Shown here piece after piece: positions 34,742 through 41,529 of a DNA stretch of 41,529 bases; position 1 is the first letter of the stretch, and each line of letters begins with the position of its first letter. A program made the translations under genes and the position numbers. Source of the stretch: Gemmatimonadaceae bacterium (GTDB lineage: Bacteria > Gemmatimonadota > Gemmatimonadetes > Gemmatimonadales > Gemmatimonadaceae). The notes beneath the pieces are model-generated. The model had not been told where the DNA came from. It saw only the letters and a program-made list of their open reading frames with translations, and did not search any database. Location of the stretch: NCBI GenBank assembly GCA_026786185.1, contig JAJAYP010000268.1:1-41529 (forward strand), read 5' to 3'.

Positions 34742-36133
34742 GTGCCACTGTGCGCCGCGGATGCGCCGTCGGTGACGGGGCCGGGCCGTCCCGCCGTGGA
34801 ACTGCGTGGCGGCGTGACCGACGCTCGCGCCGCGTCCGCGGAGATCTGCGCTGACCTTCGCGGTGGCGACCTGCTCGACAGCAGCTTCGAGCGTCGTACC
34901 ATTCGCCTGGATCCGCGCGACCGCCGGTGGACGCGTGAGCTGGTGTACGGCATGCTCCGGCGCAGGAACTGGCTCGACGCGGTACTCGCCGAGCGTGTCA
35001 GTGGCGGTCTCGCTCGACTCGATGCGGACGTGATCGACCTTCTACGGCTGGGAAGCTATCAGCTGCTCGCGATGGGCAGCGTGCCGGCGTACGCCGCGAT
35101 CGGACAGACGGTCGAGTCGGTGAAGCGGCGTCATGGCATCGGCGCGAGCAAGCTGGCGAACGCAGTGCTGCGACGACTGGACCGCGAACGTGAGACGCTC
35201 GCGGTCGCGGAGCCGGTCGATCGCGCGGACGCGCTGGCGCTCGAACATTCCCATCCGCGGTGGCTCGTCGCGCGATGGCTCGCACGGTGGGACGAGGCCG
35301 ACGTGCGCCGCCTCCTCGTCGCCAACAATGGCGAGGCGCCACTCGTGGCGCGGCCCTATCACGTCGTCCGCGAACAGCTCGAGGCGATGTTCGAGAGCGC
35401 CGGTGTGGAGACGGGCGACGCGCCCCTCGTTGCCGACAGCCTCGTGCTGCTGGGCGGCGTGGGATCGATGACCGAACTGGGCGCATTCAAGCAGGGGCTC
35501 TTCCACCTGCAGGATCCCGCGTCCACGCTCGTCACGCGATATGCGTGCGTGCCTTCCGGCGCGACGGTCGCCGACCTCTGTGCCGCGCCCGGTGGCAAGT
35601 CGCTCGAGCTGGCCCGCACGGCGGGGCTCGTGCTCGCCGGCGATCCCTCGAAGCATCGGCTCGCGCGCGTGCGTGAGAACATGCGGCGGCTCGACGTCGA
35701 CAACATCATCCCGTTCGTCGGCGATGCGCTTCATCCGCCACTCGCATCGCTGGATGCGGTGCTGGTGGACGTGCCGTGCACCGGCACCGGGACCTTTCGC
35801 CGTCACCCGGACGCGCGCTGGCGTCTCAAGGCGAGCGACCTGGCGGTGCTTCCGTCGCTCCAGCGGGCGATCCTGCGCTCCGGTGCGACCGTCGTGCGGC
35901 CCGGAGGACTGCTCATCTACAGCACCTGCTCGCTCGAGCTCGAGGAGAATGACGAGCAGGTCTCGACCTTCCTCGCCGAGCATCCGGATTGGTCGCTCGA
36001 GGCGCCGCCGAGCGGCGTGGTGCCGGACACCGTGCTCGATGGCCAACTGCTGCGCGTTCTCCCGCAGCGACACGCCACCGACGGCGCCTTTGCGGCGCGC
36101 TTTCGTCGGCCTCGCTCGGATGTGGCGGCATGA
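34742..36133 (+). CDS. rsmB: 16S rRNA m5C967 methyltransferase RsmB
   Basis: This 463-residue RNA cytosine-C5 methyltransferase has an N-terminal NusB-like RNA-binding domain (~30-170: LDPRDRRWTRELVYGMLRRRNWLD, LRLGSYQLL, AIGQTVESVKRRHG). The Rossmann methyltransferase domain has the S-adenosylmethionine motif VADLCAAPGGKSLELA, the catalytic-cycle Cys in VDVPCTGTGTFRRHPDARWR, and the second Cys in YSTCSLELEENDEQV. The start is one of several GTG codons (34742, 34772, 34796, 34814); the longest is given and the first ~25 residues may not be translated. Its stop overlaps the PASTA gene by ATGA. Confidence 0.94.
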   Translation: MPLCAADAPSVTGPGRPAVELRGGVTDARAASAEICADLRGGDLLDSSFERRTIRLDPRDRRWTRELVYGMLRRRNWLDAVLAERVSGGLARLDADVIDLLRLGSYQLLAMGSVPAYAAIGQTVESVKRRHGIGASKLANAVLRRLDRERETLAVAEPVDRADALALEHSHPRWLVARWLARWDEADVRRLLVANNGEAPLVARPYHVVREQLEAMFESAGVETGDAPLVADSLVLLGGVGSMTELGAFKQGLFHLQDPASTLVTRYACVPSGATVADLCAAPGGKSLELARTAGLVLAGDPSKHRLARVRENMRRLDVDNIIPFVGDALHPPLASLDAVLVDVPCTGTGTFRRHPDARWRLKASDLAVLPSLQRAILRSGATVVRPGGLLIYSTCSLELEENDEQVSTFLAEHPDWSLEAPPSGVVPDTVLDGQLLRVLPQRHATDGAFAARFRRPRSDVAA

Positions 36134-36870
36134 GCTGGCGTTCGACCGTGCGCACCTCACTCGTCTATCTCGTCAGCATCTTCGCGGGCTTCGCGCTCGC
36201 GTGGCTGATCGTCGCTTTCGTCGTGTTTCCCACCGGCGTTGTGCCGCGCGACGTGAAGGTGCCCAACGTGACCGGCCTCATGTTCGACGAGGCGGAGCAA
36301 CGACTCGCCGAAGCGGGCTTCAAGGCCCAGCGGGGCGAGCAGCGGTACGACAATTCGGCGCCGAAGCTCACGGTGCTCGAGCAGGTGCCCGCGCCGGGCA
36401 CGCGCGAAGGGATCGGCAATCCGGTGACCCTCGTGCTGAGCGGAGGCCAACGGATCGTCACGGTGCCGACGGTCACGGGCATGACGCGCATCGAGGCGCA
36501 GGTGCGCCTGGAGCAGGACGGATTCGAGATCGGCGAAGTTGGAGAGGCCAACAGCTCGTCCGCGCGCGGCAGCGTGGTGGGAACTCGCCCCGCCGCTGGC
36601 GCGCAGGTGAGCGTACCGAGCACGATCACGCTGATTCTCAGTCGCGGCGCGGAAGCGACGGCTACCCAGATGCCGAGCCTGATGGGCCGCGACATCAGCG
36701 GCGCACGGATGGTGCTCTCGCAGCTCGGCGTGCGCGACGTGATGGTGACGCCGGACCCGATGGCGACGGGTCCTGCCGGCACGGTCGTGGGACAATCGCC
36801 GGTGCCCGGCGCGACGATCCTCCCCGGAGCCACGGTGCAGTTGCGCGTCGCGGGTGTGACGACGCCGTGA
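36130..36870 (+). CDS. Membrane-anchored PASTA-repeat protein without kinase domain
   Basis: This 246-residue protein has one N-terminal membrane helix (LVYLVSIFAGFALAWLIVAFVV). Three PASTA repeats follow outside the membrane, starting at KVPNVTGLMFDEAEQRL, TVPTVTGMTRIEAQVRL and MPSLMGRDISGARMVL. PASTA domains bind peptidoglycan fragments or beta-lactams in Ser/Thr kinases and penicillin-binding proteins. Here neither kinase nor transpeptidase is attached and none is adjacent, so this is a stand-alone PASTA protein, probably of the cell wall zone. It overlaps rsmB (ATGA) and rpe (GTGA), so it is firmly inside the operon. Confidence 0.93.
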   Translation: MSWRSTVRTSLVYLVSIFAGFALAWLIVAFVVFPTGVVPRDVKVPNVTGLMFDEAEQRLAEAGFKAQRGEQRYDNSAPKLTVLEQVPAPGTREGIGNPVTLVLSGGQRIVTVPTVTGMTRIEAQVRLEQDGFEIGEVGEANSSSARGSVVGTRPAAGAQVSVPSTITLILSRGAEATATQMPSLMGRDISGARMVLSQLGVRDVMVTPDPMATGPAGTVVGQSPVPGATILPGATVQLRVAGVTTP

Positions 36871-37535
36871 GGACGGCTCGCCTCGCGCCGTCCATCCTCA
36901 GCGCCGACTTCTCGCGGCTGGGAGCCGACGTGGCCATGCTCGAGTCGGCGGGTGCGGACTGCATTCACGTCGACGTGATGGATGGGCGCTTCGTGCCCAA
37001 CCTCACCTTCGGTGCGAAGGTGATCGAGACGGTGCGCCGGTGTACCGCGCTCCCACTCGATGTGCACCTGATGGTCGTCGAGCCCGAGCGCTACTTCGAC
37101 GATTTCGTGGCGGCCGGTGCGACGGGGCTCACCATCCATGTCGAGGCCGCGCCGCACCTGCATCGCCAGCTCGCGCGGATCCGTGAGCTGGGCGCGCTCG
37201 CGGGTGTCGCGGTCAATCCCGCGACGCCGCTGTCGACGGTGGACGATGTGCTCGAGCAGCTCGATCTCCTGCTGGTGATGTCCGTGAATCCCGGGTTCGG
37301 CGGCCAGCAGTTCATCGAGCGGTCGATCGCCAAGGTTGCGCTCGCCCGTCGACGGCTGGACGAGGCAGGTAGCCGCGCCGCGCTCGAGGTGGATGGCGGG
37401 ATCAACCGGACCACAATTGGCGAGTGCTGGCGCGCGGGCGCAGATACTTTCGTGGCCGGCGCTGCCGTGTTCGGCGCGCCGGACCCGCGCGCCGAGCTGG
37501 CGGCGCTGCGAGCACAGTGCGCGATTCACGCGTGA
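36867..37535 (+). CDS. rpe: Ribulose-phosphate 3-epimerase
   Basis: This 222-residue TIM-barrel enzyme interconverts ribulose 5-phosphate and xylulose 5-phosphate in the pentose phosphate pathway. Motifs: LAPSILSADFSRLG, HVDVMDGRFVPNLTFG (metal His/Asp), LDVHLMVVEPERY, MSVNPGFGGQQFI, and EVDGGINRTTIGE with the catalytic Asp. It starts at GTG 36867, overlapping the PASTA gene stop. The ORF track hides it in a long frame from 35541 that runs through rsmB in another frame. Confidence 0.97.
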   Translation: MRTARLAPSILSADFSRLGADVAMLESAGADCIHVDVMDGRFVPNLTFGAKVIETVRRCTALPLDVHLMVVEPERYFDDFVAAGATGLTIHVEAAPHLHRQLARIRELGALAGVAVNPATPLSTVDDVLEQLDLLLVMSVNPGFGGQQFIERSIAKVALARRRLDEAGSRAALEVDGGINRTTIGECWRAGADTFVAGAAVFGAPDPRAELAALRAQCAIHA

Positions 37536-37545
37536 GGAGGGGAGC

Positions 37546-38103
37546 GTGACGGCTCGCCAGCAATGGACGATCGTGCTCGGCATCGTGGCGCTGCTCGCCG
37601 TGCTGCTCGCGGCGGCGACACACTTTCTCGGCGACGAGCTGTTTCCCGTGTCCGTCGGCTCGGCCGCGCCGCCGATGGAGGCGACCACGCTCGACGGCGC
37701 GCCACGCGCGAAGACGCTGCGCGACTACGAGGGCAAGGTGGTGCTGCTCAACGTGTGGGCTACCTGGTGCGAGCCCTGCAAGGTCGAGATGCCGAGCATC
37801 GAACGGCTGCATCGTGAGTTCGGACCCCGCGGTCTCGCCGTGGTGGCCGTGAGCGTGGACGACGCCGGCATGGAGAAGCGCATCACGACCTTCGCGAGGG
37901 AGCTCGGCATCACCTTCGAGGTATTGCACGACCCCACGCGGACGACATCCCGCAACTATCAGATCACGGGTTACCCGGAAACGTTCATCATCGGTCGCGA
38001 GGGGACGATCCGGAAGAAGGTGATCGGTGCGGCCGACTGGAGCTCCGCGGCGAACCGCGCGCTGATCCGCGAACTGCTCGGACCCGTCACGGCATCGCGC
38101 TGA
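37546..38103 (+). CDS. TlpA/ResA-like membrane-anchored thioredoxin
   Basis: This 185-residue protein has an N-terminal membrane anchor (WTIVLGIVALLAVLLAAATHFL) and a periplasmic thioredoxin fold. The redox motif is WATWCEPCK (CxxC); VVAVSVDDAGM and the cis-Pro loop GYPETFIIGREG follow. TlpA/ResA proteins reduce disulphides in apocytochromes c or other exported proteins; no cytochrome maturation genes adjoin it, so the partner is unknown. GTG 37546 is supported by a very strong ribosome site (GAGGAGGGGAG). The ORF track start at 37336 lies inside rpe. Confidence 0.93.
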   Translation: MTARQQWTIVLGIVALLAVLLAAATHFLGDELFPVSVGSAAPPMEATTLDGAPRAKTLRDYEGKVVLLNVWATWCEPCKVEMPSIERLHREFGPRGLAVVAVSVDDAGMEKRITTFARELGITFEVLHDPTRTTSRNYQITGYPETFIIGREGTIRKKVIGAADWSSAANRALIRELLGPVTASR

Positions 38104-38127
38104 GCGCACGATGACGCGCGCCGCGCC

Positions 38128-39165
38128 GTGACGCGCATCCTCGGTATCGAGACATCCTGCGACGAGACCTCGGCCGCCGTGTTGTCGGGACACGGTGACC
38201 GTGCCTCGCTCGAGTCGCTCGTGATCCTCTCCCAGGACGTCCACCGCATCTTCGGCGGCGTGGTTCCCGAAATCGCGTCGAGGCATCATCTCACGGCGAT
38301 CGTGCCTGTCGTTCGTCAGGCGCTCGCCTACGCATCGGCGACACTGGACGACATCGACGCGGTGGCCGTGACGCACGGGCCTGGGCTCGTCGGCGCACTC
38401 CTGGTGGGGGTGAGCTTCGCGAAGGCACTCGCCTTCGGACGTTCGGTGCCGTGCCTGGGCATCCATCACATGGAAGGCCATCTGTTCGCCACCGCGCTCG
38501 AGCATGCCGACGCGGTGCCTCCCTTCATCGCGTTGCTCGTCTCGGGCGGGCATACCCTGATCGTCGATGTCGAACGCTGGGGAGAGTACCGCCTGCTCGG
38601 CGGCACGCGAGACGACGCGGCGGGTGAGGCATTCGACAAGGTGGCGAAGTTGCTCGGCCTTCCCTACCCTGGTGGGCCCCACGTGGAGCGGCTCGCGCGG
38701 GATGGCGATCCGGCCCGCTTCCGCTTCTCGCGCCCGATGCTGCGTCGCAACCAGCAGCCCGGCGACGAGGATTTCTACGACGTCTCGTTCAGCGGTCTCA
38801 AGACGGCGGTGCTACACGCCGTACGCGCCGGCTCGGCCGACGACGCGCCGCACATCGCGCGGGGTTTTCATGACGCGCGCGTCGAGACACTGGTCGAGAA
38901 GACGGCCCGCGCCGTGCAACAGTTCAAGCGCACGCGGGTGGTGCTCGGCGGTGGTGTCGCCGGTAATCGTACGCTTGCCGAGGCGATGCGTCACCGCGTG
39001 CGTCGACTCGGGGCGGACGTGTATGCGCCGAGCCCGCGGCTCGCGACGGACAACGCGGCGATGATCGCGCGTGCGGGGCTGTTCCACTTCGATCGCGGCG
39101 ATCGCGCGGCGCTCGACCTCAACGCATTCGCGGCGCTTCCTCTTCCCGGGCTCGTGACCGCATGA
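38128..39165 (+). CDS. tsaD: tRNA N6-threonylcarbamoyladenosine transferase TsaD
   Basis: This 345-residue ASKHA-fold enzyme transfers the threonylcarbamoyl group to A37 of ANN-decoding tRNAs. It begins RILGIETSCDETSAAV; the metal-binding His pair is in GIHHMEGHLFA; nucleotide-binding blocks include LVSGGHTLI, LGGTRDDAAGEAFDKVAKLLGLPYPGGP and VLGGGVAGNRTL. The start is GTG 38128; an ATG at 38111 leads only to an immediate stop in another frame. Its stop overlaps lgt by ATGA. The partners TsaB, TsaC and TsaE are not in the window. Confidence 0.97.
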   Translation: MTRILGIETSCDETSAAVLSGHGDRASLESLVILSQDVHRIFGGVVPEIASRHHLTAIVPVVRQALAYASATLDDIDAVAVTHGPGLVGALLVGVSFAKALAFGRSVPCLGIHHMEGHLFATALEHADAVPPFIALLVSGGHTLIVDVERWGEYRLLGGTRDDAAGEAFDKVAKLLGLPYPGGPHVERLARDGDPARFRFSRPMLRRNQQPGDEDFYDVSFSGLKTAVLHAVRAGSADDAPHIARGFHDARVETLVEKTARAVQQFKRTRVVLGGGVAGNRTLAEAMRHRVRRLGADVYAPSPRLATDNAAMIARAGLFHFDRGDRAALDLNAFAALPLPGLVTA

Positions 39166-40019
39166 TGCTGTTGCCGCATCCGATCGTTCATCACCCGTTC
39201 GCCTACGAATTCGGCCCGCTCCAGTTCACCGGATTCGGGATCGCGATCCTGATGTGCTTCGTCGTCGCGCAGTCGGTCGCGCAGCGGGAGCTCGTGCGAC
39301 GAGGCCATGATCCCGCGCCCATCTCCGACATGATCTTCGCCGCCCTGATCGGGGGCCTTCTCGGGGCGAAGCTCTACTACGTCGTCGTGCTAGGCCACTG
39401 GGATTCCATCTTCGACCGTGGCGGATTCGTCTATTGGGGAGGGTTCCTCGGCGGTGCGCTCTCGGTGATCGCGGTCGTGCTCCACAAGCGCGCCGGTGTC
39501 ATGCGCATGTCCGACGTCTCGGCAGCGCCGCTGGCGGCGGCGTACGCGGTGGGCCGCACAGGTTGCTGGGCGGTGGGCGACGACTACGGCAGACCATGGA
39601 ACGGCTTCCTCGCCGTCGCATTTCCGGAAGGGGCGCCGCCGAGCACGGCGGGCGTGATGGCGCGGGACTTCGGCATCGCGGTGCCGGCCGGCGCAACCGC
39701 GAGCACGGTATTGTCGGTGCTTCCCACGCAGCTGCTCGAAGTGGCCATGGGTTTCGGCGCATTTCTCATCCTCTGGCGGCTGCGCGACCATGCGCACGCC
39801 GAGGGCTGGCTCTTCGGGGTGTACTGCGTGCTGATGGGGCTCGAGCGGTTCCTGATCGAGTTCCTGCGCGCGAAGGATGACCGATTCGTCGCGGGTCTGA
39901 CCTATGCGCAGCTGATCGCGGTGGGCTTCATGCTCATCGGCGTGGCGATCATGATGTACACGCGAACGGTCGGACCCGGGAAGCCAGGCATTCGCGCCGT
40001 GCTGGCCCCGGCCGGCTGA
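39162..40019 (+). CDS. lgt: Prolipoprotein diacylglyceryl transferase
   Basis: This 285-residue integral inner-membrane enzyme attaches diacylglycerol to the lipobox Cys of prolipoproteins, the first step of lipoprotein maturation. Several membrane helices are visible. Motifs: the substrate-proximal HPFAYEFGPLQFTGFGI entry, FVYWGGFLGG, the conserved RTGCWAVGDDYGRPW region, PTQLLEVAMGFGAF and the late ERFLIEFLRAKDD block. The Lgt signature (GGRIG-like) is represented by GGLLGAKLYYV, which is somewhat divergent. It is the last gene of the run and converges on the FTR1 gene. Confidence 0.93.
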   Translation: MMLLPHPIVHHPFAYEFGPLQFTGFGIAILMCFVVAQSVAQRELVRRGHDPAPISDMIFAALIGGLLGAKLYYVVVLGHWDSIFDRGGFVYWGGFLGGALSVIAVVLHKRAGVMRMSDVSAAPLAAAYAVGRTGCWAVGDDYGRPWNGFLAVAFPEGAPPSTAGVMARDFGIAVPAGATASTVLSVLPTQLLEVAMGFGAFLILWRLRDHAHAEGWLFGVYCVLMGLERFLIEFLRAKDDRFVAGLTYAQLIAVGFMLIGVAIMMYTRTVGPGKPGIRAVLAPAG

Positions 40020-40037
40020 ACTCCCGCGTGTCGCTCG

Positions 40038-40059
40038 CCGGCGGTGCGTGCACCGCCGG
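40038..40059. terminator. Bidirectional hairpin between lgt and the FTR1 gene
   Basis: CCGGCGGTGC (40038-40047) and GCACCGCCGG (40050-40059) are a perfect 10-bp GC-rich inverted repeat separated by GT, centred in the 45-base gap between two convergent genes. It lacks a T-run on either strand, so it resembles a U-less terminator, or a barrier for transcript ends, more than a classic intrinsic one. Confidence 0.45.
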
Positions 40060-40064
40060 AAGCG

Positions 40065-41492
40065 TCAGCCTCTCGCCGCTTCCCGGTCCATCGCGTCTTC
40101 CAGCGCTGCGAGCCGGACTCGCAACATCTCGTTCTCCGCCCGCATCTCGGCAAGTTCGGCCGACGTGATCACCGGCGCCGTCACGACTTCCGGTGTCATC
40201 ACCGTCGGGAGCGACACCGACCGCTTGGGCCAGAATGTCTTGAGCACGGCAAAGGCGAACAGCAGCAGGAGCGCGAACTGCGACAGCACGCCCTGCCAGC
40301 TCGGATACAGGCCGAGTGCGTCGACGTGGGGAAAGCCGCGGATGGCCGAGAGGGGAATGATGTTCCCTTCCTGCAGCTCACGAATGCCCTTCCCCATGAA
40401 GACGAACGCCATGTAGTAGAGCAGCACGCTCGTCACGGAGAAGAATGGACGGAGCGGGATGCGCATCCCGAAGCGATAGAACAGGGTGAAGATTACCGCG
40501 AGCGCCGCCGCTCCCGCCGCGATGCCGAGCGAGATGGGCAGTACGACCTGCGGCCCCTCGTTGAACAGCGCCTGATAGAACAGCGCCGTCTCGGCGCCTT
40601 CGCGGTAGACCGCGAGAAACGCGACGAAGGTAAGCGCCCGGCCCCCACCCTGATCGAGCGCCGTGCTCACCTTTTCCTTGATGAATTGCTGCCACTTGGC
40701 CGCCTCCACCTTGGAGATCAGCCAGTAGCTGACCGAGAAGAGCACCACCACGGCCAGCAGCAGCGTCGTGCCCTCGATGAACTCGCGGCTGGCCGGCGCT
40801 GCCGCCAGCAGCGTCTTGAGAACGACCGCCGTCACGGCACTCGCCACCACGGCCAGTGCGACGCCTGTCCAGATGCTGCGCAGCCGCTCGCGATGCCCGG
40901 TCTTGATGAGGAACGCGACGATCGCACCGATGACGAGGATGGCCTCGAACCCTTCCCGGATGATGATGAGGAACGACTGCCAGAACGCTTCGGCGCCGCT
41001 GCCGGTGGGCGCGGTGAGCGCGACCACCTGCGGCAGCGTCGCTTCGATGGCGTCGCGCACGTTCTCGGCGCCACGCACGTCATTCGACCGGACCGCCGCC
41101 TTGAATTCGGCGAACTGGCGCTCCATGGAGGACACGAGACCGGGGTTCTTCGCGCGCGCCGTGCGCTCGAGCGGCTCGAACGCGATGTATGCATCGAACG
41201 CCTTGTCTCCCGCGTCGCTGGGCCGGCCGCTTTTCGCCGCGCTGAGCGACTGCTCGAGCTGGGCGATCACATTGCGCGCGGCAGCCTGGGCGCTCATGCT
41301 GTCGCTCGACTGCGCGAACGACGCACCATTCCGGTCGCGCATCGGCAGCGTGCGGAGGTACGCGACGATGCTCGCCGCCTGCGAGTCGGAGAGGTCACGC
41401 GCTGCCCGCATCGCGGTGCCCCGCCTGCCTTCGCGCCCCACCAGCGCGCCATGCTCGTCGCGGTGGTCCCCCAGCCACGCCCCGGGGGCCAT
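40065..41492 (-). CDS. FTR1-family iron permease, N-terminus uncertain at contig end
   Basis: This 475-residue iron or lead permease of the FTR1/EfeU type has two REXXE iron-binding motifs in membrane helices, REGFE (179-183) and REGAE (297-301), and about seven membrane segments. The C-terminus is a short coiled coil (AELAEMRAENEMLRVRLAAL). Residues ~33-50 (DLSDSQAASIVAYLRTLP) look like the end of a cytochrome c domain, and ~65-160 form an extracytoplasmic helical region, as in cytochrome c-FTR1 fusions. The CxxCH part of such a domain would lie upstream, but a TAA directly precedes the first ATG and the contig then ends. The gene is probably 5'-truncated or damaged by end errors. Confidence 0.85.
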   Translation of the reverse strand: MAPGAWLGDHRDEHGALVGREGRRGTAMRAARDLSDSQAASIVAYLRTLPMRDRNGASFAQSSDSMSAQAAARNVIAQLEQSLSAAKSGRPSDAGDKAFDAYIAFEPLERTARAKNPGLVSSMERQFAEFKAAVRSNDVRGAENVRDAIEATLPQVVALTAPTGSGAEAFWQSFLIIIREGFEAILVIGAIVAFLIKTGHRERLRSIWTGVALAVVASAVTAVVLKTLLAAAPASREFIEGTTLLLAVVVLFSVSYWLISKVEAAKWQQFIKEKVSTALDQGGGRALTFVAFLAVYREGAETALFYQALFNEGPQVVLPISLGIAAGAAALAVIFTLFYRFGMRIPLRPFFSVTSVLLYYMAFVFMGKGIRELQEGNIIPLSAIRGFPHVDALGLYPSWQGVLSQFALLLLFAFAVLKTFWPKRSVSLPTVMTPEVVTAPVITSAELAEMRAENEMLRVRLAALEDAMDREAARG

Positions 41493-41529
41493 TTACGGCG
41501 GCGGCTTGGTGTGTGTCCGAGCCACTGTG
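41493..41529. other. Contig end beyond the FTR1 ORF
   Basis: Thirty-seven bases remain. Read in the FTR1 frame they give an Arg/Thr/Pro-rich string and a TAA just before the ATG, not a CxxCH heme motif. Low base accuracy near the contig end is a likely cause, since the other end of the window is plainly artefactual. Confidence 0.4.

Overview
This window looks like one complete contig (about 41.5 kb) from a high-GC, Gram-negative (diderm) bacterium. The cell type is supported by a lipid A-type acyltransferase, an MsbA-like exporter, an outer-membrane barrel protein and Lgt. The gene set is consistent with Gemmatimonadota: an NtrY/NtrX-like pair with a bactofilin-like/barrel protein, a PorX-like response regulator, a NYN-LOTUS protein and leaderless-looking promoters. 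That taxonomic call is inference; I could not run a phylogeny. There is no rRNA, tRNA, CRISPR array, insertion sequence, integrase or phage gene. Almost every base is coding, most genes are housekeeping, and adjacent genes commonly overlap by ATGA or GTGA. The first ~120 bases are homopolymer-rich and look like an assembly artefact.

Layout. (1) 177-3494, minus: DNA-3-methyladenine glycosylase, a NYN/LOTUS RNA-biology protein with a histone H1-like tail, and YjbQ. (2) 3589-8927, plus: NtrY-like kinase, a small membrane protein, an NtrC-like sigma-54 activator, an outer-membrane barrel with a bactofilin-like N-terminus, and a DUF4390-like secreted protein. This reads as an envelope-sensing operon. 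(3) 8948-12807, minus: HNH nuclease, PHP-domain protein and class A penicillin-binding protein. (4) 12957-14246, plus: tyrS with a well-formed leaderless promoter. (5) 14259-21738, minus: a tightly packed six-gene operon of PorX-like response regulator-PglZ protein, MsbA-like ABC exporter, glycosyltransferase, lipid A-type acyltransferase, orphan DppC-type permease and class V aminotransferase. (6) 21843-25206, plus: an orphan protein, a DnaB-like ATPase, yebC, ruvC and ruvA, ended by an unusual GTAC-repeat hairpin terminator. (7) 25374-29682: class I/II aminotransferase, NPP-type phosphodiesterase, an unknown protein (minus) and ruvB. (8) 29932-40019, plus: a twelve-gene run queA-tgt-yajC-def-fmt-thiE-rsmB-PASTA-rpe-tlpA-tsaD-lgt covering tRNA and rRNA modification, N-terminal formyl-Met processing, envelope and carbon metabolism. 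(9) 40065-41492, minus: FTR1-type iron permease, whose N-terminus is probably damaged or truncated at the contig end.

I see no clear new defence or mobile system. The best leads are: ruvC, which has no ATG/GTG/TTG available upstream of its catalytic Asp and probably starts at CTG; six GTAC tetramers at an exact 7-bp pitch that form a terminator; a PorX-type regulator heading a lipid A/envelope export operon; and the NYN-LOTUS-winged helix-H1-tail protein.
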